Shown here one piece after another: positions 1 through 6,449 of a DNA stretch of 32,289 nucleotides. Source of the stretch: a bacterium (GTDB lineage: Bacteria > Bacteroidota > Bacteroidia > Flavobacteriales_D > Crocinitomicaceae). The notes beneath the pieces are model-generated. The model was not told the origin of the DNA, ran no database searches, and saw nothing but the letters and a program-made list of their open reading frames with translations. Both the position numbers and the translations under genes were made by a program. Location: the NCBI GenBank assembly GCA_024742305.1, contig JANSYQ010000037.1:1-32289 (forward strand), in the 5' to 3' direction. Position 1 is the first letter of the stretch; the number at the start of each line of letters is the position of its first letter.

Positions 1-479
1 ATGAAGTAAAATTCAGGACATTCCTCACCGTATTGATAAGCTTCTCCGTTCATATATTCATCCCAAGTAATGGTCGAGATGAAGGCAGCACATGCACTTG
101 TCCGTTCTTTTTCAGCAATCAGGAAGTCCTCTGAAATGGTGTTCAATTTTCGCAATTCGTTGAAATAACCTGAGTAATCCAACCGGCAATAACCATTTTC
201 TCCTTCCACCACCTCAGCGGCAATGTTGGTAGAGCTATTCATGTCTTTTACTATGGGGATACACCAATTGTGCAGGGACATAGCAACGTCGGAAATAATT
301 TCTTTCAAACTGTCAGATGCCCTTTTCGGTGTCTTCGTTTCTTCGATTCCACCTTTTTTTTGCGTTACCAATTGACTTTGCCGAATTTCCTTCTTCTCAA
401 TCCCTTGTGCTTGATCAGCTTCGGTTGTGCACGAAAAGAGGATCGCGACTGAAAAAGCGAGAATTGTTAGACGCCCCAT
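1..479 (-). CDS. Lipoprotein, function unknown (3' end beyond window)
   Basis: The reading frame is open on the minus strand from an ATG at 479 to the window edge, giving 159 codons with no stop, so the C-terminus is missing. The N-terminus has a short hydrophobic stretch followed by a lipobox-like L-F-S-C with the cysteine at residue 17, typical of a lipoprotein processed by signal peptidase II. The mature part begins with a charged, Lys/Glu/Gln-rich linker of about 40 residues. A more ordered part follows with several cysteines and aromatic residues (H-N-W-C near residue 74, C-R-L-D-Y near residue 102). I do not recognise the family. A good -7 box lies 63 nt upstream at 543-550. The lipoprotein call is fairly safe; the function is unknown. 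Confidence 0.7.
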   Translation of the reverse strand, partial: MGRLTILAFSVAILFSCTTEADQAQGIEKKEIRQSQLVTQKKGGIEETKTPKRASDSLKEIISDVAMSLHNWCIPIVKDMNSSTNIAAEVVEGENGYCRLDYSGYFNELRKLNTISEDFLIAEKERTSACAAFISTITWDEYMNGEAYQYGEECPEFYF

Positions 480-542
480 TAAATACCGATTAATTAAATT
501 TTTCAAACGTTTTATTCTCTTAGCGGCAGATATTACTTGATA

Positions 543-550
543 CAAATCTA
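543..550 (-). promoter_or_regulatory. -7 box (TAGATTTG) for the lipoprotein gene
   Basis: On the minus strand this reads TAGATTTG, an exact match to the Bacteroidota -7 consensus TAnnTTTG. It would give a leader of about 60 nt before the ATG at 479. No TTG sits at the ideal 19-nt spacing; the nearest is about 23 nt upstream. Confidence 0.4.
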
Positions 551-643
551 CTTTCAAAAATAGGAAGTATTGACAAACAAGATGGATTCACCTTTGAGCG
601 CGCGGCGATTTGTATGACTGATATGTACACACGTTACTCAACA

Positions 644-673
644 CAAAAAAAGGGCTTCCATTCAGAAGCCCTT
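644..673 (-). terminator. Rho-independent terminator of the T9SS protein gene
   Basis: A 9-bp perfect stem (650-658 with 665-673) with a 6-nt loop is followed on the minus strand by a run of seven T residues (645-651). It lies 30 nt past the stop codon of the gene ending at 703, so it should end that transcript. Confidence 0.85.
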
Positions 674-702
674 ATGCCTTATATTAAAGACAGTGTTTTA
701 AA

Positions 703-2304
703 TTACTCCTTGAGCAATTTCACTGCCTTCAGATTTCCAATGCTTACGTAGTAAATTCCGCTTTCTAACTCAGAAATATTGATATCCGTCTGAGTGGTGT
801 TTGCGTTCAACTCAATTACGATGCGTCCTGCTTGATCAACAACGAATATAGATTGAGAAACCAAGGCTTCATCAACGGTGATTGTTACATAATCAGCTGC
901 AGGATTTGGAGAAACAGTAACTCCCGACAAGTCATACTCATTGATTCCAGTGTATTGCACTGTCAAGTCAATTGTAATCACAGAGTCGCATCCCGCCGCG
1001 TTCGTGATCGTATCGTTGTACGTCCCGGAGGTTGTGTAAACAGCTCCACTTGGTGCGGTATACGTGTCCAATGCCGTTTCCGTGATAGAAGACGTAGTCG
1101 AGGATGCAAAAGTTAAGTTCAATGTAGCCGTACTATCGCATTCTCCTGCATTTTGAGTGGTATACGTATAAGTTCCATCCATGGTATACGTAGTACCGTT
1201 CCAGTCATAGGAAACTGCGTCGCACAATGATACATCTTCTGTACTTGAAACCTGACAAGGAGGTCCCATTTGTACGTCGTCAAAATAGTAGATTTTCTCT
1301 CCGGCGGTTGCTCCGTCAGTTCCAAAATTGAAGAATATGGACAACATATCGTAGGTGTTTGCCAAGTTAATAGCCGCTGTTCCTCCTACTTCGTTGTTAA
1401 AGTTGAAAATCATGGTTTCCCATTCTCCTGATGTTGTAGTCAAGTTTTCCGTCTCTACTGAAATAGTCGGATTCGTATGATCTTCTGCTTTCAATCTCAC
1501 CGGAATTCCTGAATCCGGTGACCAAACGCGAACGGAAATTGTTGAGTCTGTCGCAGAAAAAGGAATAGCGCTGGCTAAACCGTTTGGTGTACTTATCGTT
1601 GTTCCTGCCCAAAATTGTGCGGCCTGTGTTTTCGTAACTTCTGCAACCGTATTATTCGGGTTTGTTGGATCGGCTATAACTTGATGCGCATTTCCTCCGA
1701 AGTCTGTCAACGTGTAATCAACTGTAGTGTCTTCAAAAGTAACTGGTAGATCAATTTGATCCAATACTGGACCTGTAGAAGCTACTAGTTCGATGTCGTC
1801 GAAATAGAACGTAAAGTTTGACGTTCCATCTCCTACAGTACCCAAATCCCAAATCAAAACTATTTTTTGATACGAGTTGGCAGTATTAATTGCTGTAAAA
1901 TCAAATGTTAGTTCTTCCCAAGCGTTAGCAACTGTTGAAGTGTCCTCCTTTTCAAAGAAAATTGCTCCGTTCGTTGCGTTTTCAACCTTTAATAAAACCC
2001 GACGTCCAACGTTCGGCGACCACACTTTCATAGTGAAAATCTTATTGGTTGAAAAATCAATGGGTGCAGCCATTTCAAGATATGAGCCTCCCCAAGGTTG
2101 ACCGGTATTTTTAATCATTCTACCAACGTTAGCGCTGGTGTTGATTCCAGTCATATCTGGATTTGCGATAACCGAAGATGAACCTCCATCAAAATCGGTG
2201 AATACATAACTCGTAGGATTTCCTTCAAAATCAATAGGTAAAGCAAGCTGACCAAAACCAATCGAGCTTATAGTTATGAATACAAAAAGTATTAGTTTTT
2301 TCAT
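703..2304 (-). CDS. Secreted two-module protein with type IX secretion (Por) sorting domain
   Basis: This 533-residue protein is predicted to be exported by Sec and then by the type IX secretion system. Residues 1-18 are a signal peptide ending in G-F-G-Q. Residues about 20-180 and 185-350 are two copies of one beta-rich module. Each copy starts L-P-(I/V)-(D/T)-F-E, has a central (V/K)-V-W-S-P and ends in (F/Y)-Y-F-D-D, which resembles jelly-roll carbohydrate-binding-like domains. Next come two short repeats ending C-D-S-(T/V) (about 350-450), of a type common in Bacteroidota surface proteins. The last 80 residues are a type A sorting domain (V-S-P-N-P-A, then L-E-S-G-I-Y-Y-V, ending V-K-L-L-K-E). 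No catalytic motif is visible, so an adhesin or glycan-binding role is likely but unproven. It is a single gene with its own terminator; a weak -7-like TACCTTTA lies at 2327-2334. Confidence 0.85.
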   Translation of the reverse strand: MKKLILFVFITISSIGFGQLALPIDFEGNPTSYVFTDFDGGSSSVIANPDMTGINTSANVGRMIKNTGQPWGGSYLEMAAPIDFSTNKIFTMKVWSPNVGRRVLLKVENATNGAIFFEKEDTSTVANAWEELTFDFTAINTANSYQKIVLIWDLGTVGDGTSNFTFYFDDIELVASTGPVLDQIDLPVTFEDTTVDYTLTDFGGNAHQVIADPTNPNNTVAEVTKTQAAQFWAGTTISTPNGLASAIPFSATDSTISVRVWSPDSGIPVRLKAEDHTNPTISVETENLTTTSGEWETMIFNFNNEVGGTAAINLANTYDMLSIFFNFGTDGATAGEKIYYFDDVQMGPPCQVSSTEDVSLCDAVSYDWNGTTYTMDGTYTYTTQNAGECDSTATLNLTFASSTTSSITETALDTYTAPSGAVYTTSGTYNDTITNAAGCDSVITIDLTVQYTGINEYDLSGVTVSPNPAADYVTITVDEALVSQSIFVVDQAGRIVIELNANTTQTDINISELESGIYYVSIGNLKAVKLLKE

Positions 2305-2624
2305 AGTATTTGTTTAAATATGCTGCTAAAGGTATGACAGTATTGGCGTTTTTCTATCATTTTAGAGGAATTAAGTGTACTAAAATGTGTAATTCTGACT
2401 ACATAATGTTTGCTTTACCATAAGTATCGACAATTTGCTGTAGTTTAATTATTACTTAGAATCCTACTGATAGTGCGGTGCTTGATACAGAGTTATGTAT
2501 GAAGCCTGTTGATTTATCCCTTGGAATGCTAATCGTCGAAAAAAGCAATCTGTGTGGAAAGATGAATTTTAAATTCTTCACAACATATTACCGCTTTTGT
2601 TAGCTTTGCTAAAAACACGGACTT
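2305..2624. other. Divergent intergenic region, no gene seen
   Basis: This 320-nt AT-rich gap separates two divergent genes. It holds a probable -7 box for the plus gene (2601-2608) and a weaker TACCTTTA for the minus gene (2327-2334). I see no open frame of note, no RNA gene and no strong hairpin. Confidence 0.6.
2601..2608 (+). promoter_or_regulatory. -7 box (TAGCTTTG) for the E1 fusion gene
   Basis: An exact TAnnTTTG match ends 16 nt before the ATG at 2625, implying a leader of roughly 10 nt. There is no TTG at the -33 position. Confidence 0.45.
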
Positions 2625-4625
2625 ATGGCAGTTCTTGACAAAAGAGCAATCGAATACAATCGAACGGGATTTAGCGATGAAGAGCTCATCGATATCTACA
2701 AAAAGTTGATGAAACCGCGTCTCATCGAGGAAAAGATGTTGATTTTGTTACGTCAAGGGAAAATCTCTAAGTGGTTCTCCGGATGGGGACAGGAAGCAAT
2801 TTCGGTTGGTACTACCTACGCAATGGACAAGGAAGAATACATCTTTCCTATGCACCGAAATCTAGGTGTTTTCGTTACGAGAGACATTCCATTAAGCCGC
2901 TTGTTTGCACAGTTTCAAGGAAAAATGTCAGGTTTTACCAAAGGACGTGATCGCTCCTTTCACTTTGGAACACAAGAGTACAATATCGTTGGAATGATTT
3001 CTCACCTCGGTCCGCAATTGGCACTGGCTGGTGGGGTAGGGCTGGCGTCAAATTTACGTGATCAAAAGAAAGCCACATTGGTTTTCACTGGAGACGGTGG
3101 AGCAAGCGAAGGCGATTTTCACGAGGCACTCAATGTGGCTTCCGTGTGGGATTTACCCGTGATTTTTGGGATTGAAAACAACCAATGGGGATTGTCAACG
3201 CCGTCGCGCGAGCAGTTCAATTGCGAAAACTTCATCGACAAAGGAATTGGCTACGGAATGAAGGCGGTGCAAGTGAATGGAAACAACATACTCGAAGTCA
3301 TTTCGGTGATGCGCGAGCTGACAGAAGAAATGCGTAAGGACCCAAAACCGGTATTGTTAGAACTTATGACGTTCCGCATGCGTGGTCACGAGGAAGCATC
3401 AGGAACAAAGTATTATCCTGAAGGTTTGCAAGATGATTGGAAAGCCTACGACCCAATTGATGCCTACACGGAATTCTTGAAAGGAGAAGGATTGCTTTCA
3501 GATGAGTTGGAGAAAAAAGTAGCCAAGGACATCAAGAAAGAAATTCAAGACGGATTGGAAATTGCCTTCGCTGAAGAAGATATTGTTCCCAACCTTGAAA
3601 ATGAATTGGAAGATATTTATGCACCGTACGATCCGGTGGTAATTGAAGCAACGGGAAATAAGACGGAGAAACGATTTGTAGATGCCGTGCAAGATGGATT
3701 GCGTCAAGCGATGGAACGCCACGACGATCTCGTTATCATGGGTCAAGACATTGCAGAATACGGAGGAGTTTTTAAAATCACCGAAGGTTTTGTGGATCAG
3801 TTCGGGAAAGAACGAGTACGAAATACACCAATATGTGAATCGGCGATTGTTGGTGCCGGATTAGGACTCTCCATTGCAGGAATGAAAGCCGTGGTAGAAA
3901 TGCAATTCGCGGATTTTGTGACTTGCGGCTTCAATCAAATTGTCAACAACCTTGCGAAAATCCACTGGCGATGGGGGCAAAATGCCGACGTTGTAGTGCG
4001 CATGCCAACAGGTGCCGGAGCAGCAGCAGGACCTTTCCACTCTCAAAGTAACGAAGCGTGGTTCTTCCACACACCGGGATTGAAAATTGTTTTCCCATCA
4101 ACTCCATACGAGGCGAAAGGATTGTTGACTGCGGCCATAGAAGACCCCAATCCAGTGATGGTATTCGAGCACAAATTCCTGTATCGAAGCATTCGCGAGG
4201 AGATTCCTGATGATTATTACACGATTGAGATTGGGAAAGCACGTACCACGCGTGAAGGAGCAGACCTCACCATTATTACTTATGGACTCGGGGTGCACTG
4301 GGCAAATGAGTACGCCGACAATCATTCCGATCAAAGCATCGAAGTGTTGGATTTACGCACTTTGTTACCATTAGATACAGAAGCTATCTATGCGGCTGCC
4401 AAGAAAACAGGAAAAGTGATAGTTCTCCATGAAGATTGCATGACCGGTGGAATCGGGGGGGAGATCGTTGCCTTGATTTCTGAAAATTGTTTCGAATGGT
4501 TGGATGCTCCGGTGAAACGGGTAGCCTCATTAGATACTCCTGTGCCATTCGCAGCCGATTTAGAGCAGCAGTTTTTACCGAAAGATAGACTAGATAAGGC
4601 GGTTGATGCCTTGATGAAATACTAG
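2625..4625 (+). CDS. Fused 2-oxoacid dehydrogenase E1 alpha/beta (branched-chain type)
   Basis: This is the thiamine-diphosphate-dependent E1 component, which decarboxylates a 2-oxoacid (most likely branched-chain) and passes the acyl group to the lipoyl domain of an E2 core in the cytoplasm. Residues about 1-330 are the alpha subunit, with the thiamine-binding signature G-D-G at 156-158 and N-N at 185-186, the usual ~30-residue spacing. Residues about 345-666 are the beta subunit, including P-I-C-E-S-A with Glu405 where the cofactor-activating Glu is expected. The two are joined in one 666-residue chain; in many bacteria they are separate genes, while fused forms are common in Bacteroidota. 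Neither E2 nor E3 is in the window. The exact substrate (branched-chain versus pyruvate or acetoin) cannot be fixed from sequence alone. Its stop codon directly abuts that of the opposing gene. Confidence 0.9.
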   Translation: MAVLDKRAIEYNRTGFSDEELIDIYKKLMKPRLIEEKMLILLRQGKISKWFSGWGQEAISVGTTYAMDKEEYIFPMHRNLGVFVTRDIPLSRLFAQFQGKMSGFTKGRDRSFHFGTQEYNIVGMISHLGPQLALAGGVGLASNLRDQKKATLVFTGDGGASEGDFHEALNVASVWDLPVIFGIENNQWGLSTPSREQFNCENFIDKGIGYGMKAVQVNGNNILEVISVMRELTEEMRKDPKPVLLELMTFRMRGHEEASGTKYYPEGLQDDWKAYDPIDAYTEFLKGEGLLSDELEKKVAKDIKKEIQDGLEIAFAEEDIVPNLENELEDIYAPYDPVVIEATGNKTEKRFVDAVQDGLRQAMERHDDLVIMGQDIAEYGGVFKITEGFVDQFGKERVRNTPICESAIVGAGLGLSIAGMKAVVEMQFADFVTCGFNQIVNNLAKIHWRWGQNADVVVRMPTGAGAAAGPFHSQSNEAWFFHTPGLKIVFPSTPYEAKGLLTAAIEDPNPVMVFEHKFLYRSIREEIPDDYYTIEIGKARTTREGADLTIITYGLGVHWANEYADNHSDQSIEVLDLRTLLPLDTEAIYAAAKKTGKVIVLHEDCMTGGIGGEIVALISENCFEWLDAPVKRVASLDTPVPFAADLEQQFLPKDRLDKAVDALMKY

Positions 4626-4853
4626 TTACAATTTCTGAACAACTTTCCGGATTTTGGTAGGAACCGGATAGCCCAATTGCAGTTCAATCAATTCAAAGAC
4701 ATTGAGCTGGCTTTGCGTGATAACTTCTGGTGTTCTACTCTTGTCTAAAAGGAACGCTCTCACTACGGTACGTCGATTACCATAGTATTTTGCTACTTTC
4801 TCAATATCTATTCCTAACGGATTGCTATCCGAATTTATTTCTAATTCTGTCAT
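4626..4853 (-). CDS. Small protein of unknown function (75 aa)
   Basis: I do not recognise this family. The frame can extend to an ATG at 4895 (89 aa). I prefer the ATG at 4853 because a possible -7 box (4879-4886) lies inside the longer version and the extra 14 residues look non-coding. The 75-residue product is soluble, with no signal peptide or membrane segment. It has an acidic N-terminus, a central basic patch (G-N-R-R-T-V-V-R), a Leu/Ile-rich stretch that could form an amphipathic helix, and a lysine-rich end. It runs head-on into the E1 fusion with zero bases between the two stop codons. A DNA- or RNA-binding role is conceivable from the basic patches but is only a guess. Confidence 0.55.
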   Translation of the reverse strand: MTELEINSDSNPLGIDIEKVAKYYGNRRTVVRAFLLDKSRTPEVITQSQLNVFELIELQLGYPVPTKIRKVVQKL

Positions 4854-4878
4854 TTTCAGTGAATAGTGGTTGCGTATT

Positions 4879-4886
4879 CGAAGGTA
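4879..4886 (-). promoter_or_regulatory. Possible -7 box (TACCTTCG)
   Basis: One mismatch to TAnnTTTG, 25 nt upstream of the ATG at 4853. No -33 TTG at the right spacing. Weak, but it favours the shorter start of the 75-residue gene. Confidence 0.25.
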
Positions 4887-4988
4887 GGGAAACATGAAGG
4901 AAAACGCCCCGGAACATGTGCGCGTTTTTTTGCAACAAATACCTGAATTCTATTGTGGCTATCCCTTAGAAGTTGGAAAGTTGGGATC

Positions 4989-5025
4989 AAAAAAAATCCC
5001 GACAAACCTATTGGCCGTCGGGATT
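4989..5025 (-). terminator. Rho-independent terminator of the LolA-like gene
   Basis: A perfect 9-bp GC-rich stem (4995-5003 with 5017-5025) with a 13-nt loop is followed on the minus strand by a run of T residues. It lies about 25 nt beyond the stop codon of the gene ending at 5050. Confidence 0.85.
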
Positions 5026-5049
5026 CGTATCATAAATACAGCGAGGAAG

Positions 5050-5685
5050 TTAGTCGCTAATTTCTGTATATCCTGGGTACTTCGACTTGTTGTAAACAAA
5101 CTTCGAATCTGAAACCGATGGGTTCGCAGTGTACTTCGTTAACTTGTACGTCATGCGCGTTCCATCTTTCATTTTTACCAAAACTTTTTTCAACTCTTTA
5201 CTCGATTGAGAAACGTAGATCACAATCGTGTGGTAGTCAACGCTGCTCGCGTTTTTCGGATAGAGATAAATCATGTCTACTTTTTCCGAACCAATCGAAG
5301 TCTCCTTTCCGTATTTGTTTTTAAACCCGCTTTCCCAAAGGGTCATCAACTTTTTCGGGTTCAACATTTCGTCATCGTCTTCATCAGCATCGGTGATATA
5401 TACTGTCTTCTCTTCCTTAATCACAGTCCATGTTTTCGTTCCGTTCGAGATAATCGTGTTGTCTCCGAAAGATCCGTAGTATTTATCGCCTTTCACCCAT
5501 CCTTTACCGGTCTCATTTTCGTTGGTTCCTGTAGAGGAATTTTTAATGTTCACGCTGAACTCTACGTAAAAGGATGAATGGGATTTCATTTTATTCGAAA
5601 GCTCATCGAGAATGGCTTGAGACTTCGCGTCTTGTCCAAACGAAGCAAATGATACTAAAGTAAATAATGCAAGTAATAATTTCAT
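5050..5685 (-). CDS. LolA-like outer-membrane lipoprotein carrier protein
   Basis: This 211-residue periplasmic protein carries lipoproteins, or another acylated ligand, from the inner to the outer membrane. Residues 1-18 are a Sec signal peptide ending A-S-F-G-Q. The rest has the LolA/LolB pattern: an N-terminal helix (about 20-37), then antiparallel strands with features seen in Bacteroidota LolA: F-Y-V-E-F near residue 40, G-K-G-W-V-K-G-D-K-Y near 62-71, and an I-S-N-G-T-K-T-W segment near 80-90. An acidic insert of Asp/Glu residues sits near position 101. Length fits the family. No lolB or ftsK is adjacent. It is followed by its own strong terminator and lies 56 nt downstream of the esterase gene, so co-transcription with it is possible. 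Confidence 0.75.
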   Translation of the reverse strand: MKLLLALFTLVSFASFGQDAKSQAILDELSNKMKSHSSFYVEFSVNIKNSSTGTNENETGKGWVKGDKYYGSFGDNTIISNGTKTWTVIKEEKTVYITDADEDDDEMLNPKKLMTLWESGFKNKYGKETSIGSEKVDMIYLYPKNASSVDYHTIVIYVSQSSKELKKVLVKMKDGTRMTYKLTKYTANPSVSDSKFVYNKSKYPGYTEISD

Positions 5686-5741
5686 TTCATTCTGTTTTCT
5701 GATGCAAATATCTAAAATTGTGCCAAACTATGAATGCGTTG

Positions 5742-6371
5742 CTATTGTTGTATCGACTCCAAAATTGCATCCAAGGTTGGCGCATGAATATCGTGTTTTC
5801 CTTGAAATTGATGGGTAGCAAATCCCTTTTTTAAGTAAAATTTAACCAATTCCTCTTGTGCCGTTTCATCGTAGAATTGATCTTCATTTCCAATTACAAA
5901 GTGCTGATTTATTGCCTGTTTTAGCTCTTCATCCGGTGTCAAGTCAGGAGGGAACACGCATGCCCAAAGAATCATAGCGTCAAAAGTCACTACTCCTTTA
6001 TGGTACCATCTAGCAGCTGTTGCCCCGCCTTGGGAAAACCCAAGAAGTAACTTTCGTTTCGGTTGATAAGTTTCAGAAATATGTTTGTCCAGTGCATTTA
6101 GCCATTGAACATTGTCGGCGATATCGTCCTCTCTCGCTTCTTTGGTCATCCATGAGGCGCCCACACGACCGCTGGTTCCCTCCAAATAAAAACGGTGCAT
6201 TCCTTCCGGAGCAACAACCAGCATTTTATCAAACTGAGATCTAAATTTTCTGATGAAATACTGCGCTTGTTGACCATATCCGTGTAAAACGTACAAAATG
6301 GTGTCAAATTCAGCAGGATCTGCCGAAATTTCGAACCGAAAAGTCTTAGAAGAGGTCAGTTTTTGTTCCAT
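5742..6371 (-). CDS. Alpha/beta-hydrolase, carboxylesterase/phospholipase type
   Basis: This small cytoplasmic serine hydrolase of 209 residues resembles the carboxylesterase/lysophospholipase family that splits short-chain esters or lysophospholipids. The oxyanion-hole motif H-G-Y-G-Q is at residues 30-34. The nucleophile elbow G-F-S-Q-G is at 111-115 with Ser113. Asp164 (in G-N-E-D) and His193 (in G-K-H-D-I) complete a plausible triad. There is no signal peptide. A TTG three codons upstream (6380) overlaps the -7 box at 6378-6385, so the ATG at 6371 is the better start. That box ends 6 nt before the ATG, so the mRNA may be leaderless. The natural substrate is not predictable. Confidence 0.8.
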   Translation of the reverse strand: MEQKLTSSKTFRFEISADPAEFDTILYVLHGYGQQAQYFIRKFRSQFDKMLVVAPEGMHRFYLEGTSGRVGASWMTKEAREDDIADNVQWLNALDKHISETYQPKRKLLLGFSQGGATAARWYHKGVVTFDAMILWACVFPPDLTPDEELKQAINQHFVIGNEDQFYDETAQEELVKFYLKKGFATHQFQGKHDIHAPTLDAILESIQQ

Positions 6372-6377
6372 CGGGGA

Positions 6378-6385
6378 CAAAGATA
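6378..6385 (-). promoter_or_regulatory. -7 box (TATCTTTG) directly before the esterase start
   Basis: An exact TAnnTTTG match ends 6 nt before the ATG at 6371. If transcription starts about 5 nt past the box, as is usual for this promoter class, there is almost no leader. No -33 TTG is seen. Confidence 0.5.
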
Positions 6386-6449
6386 ATGCTTATTTTTCGG
6401 CGCGATTATTGCAGCTAAACCCTCCCAAGAACGGAGTTAATACGAACTT

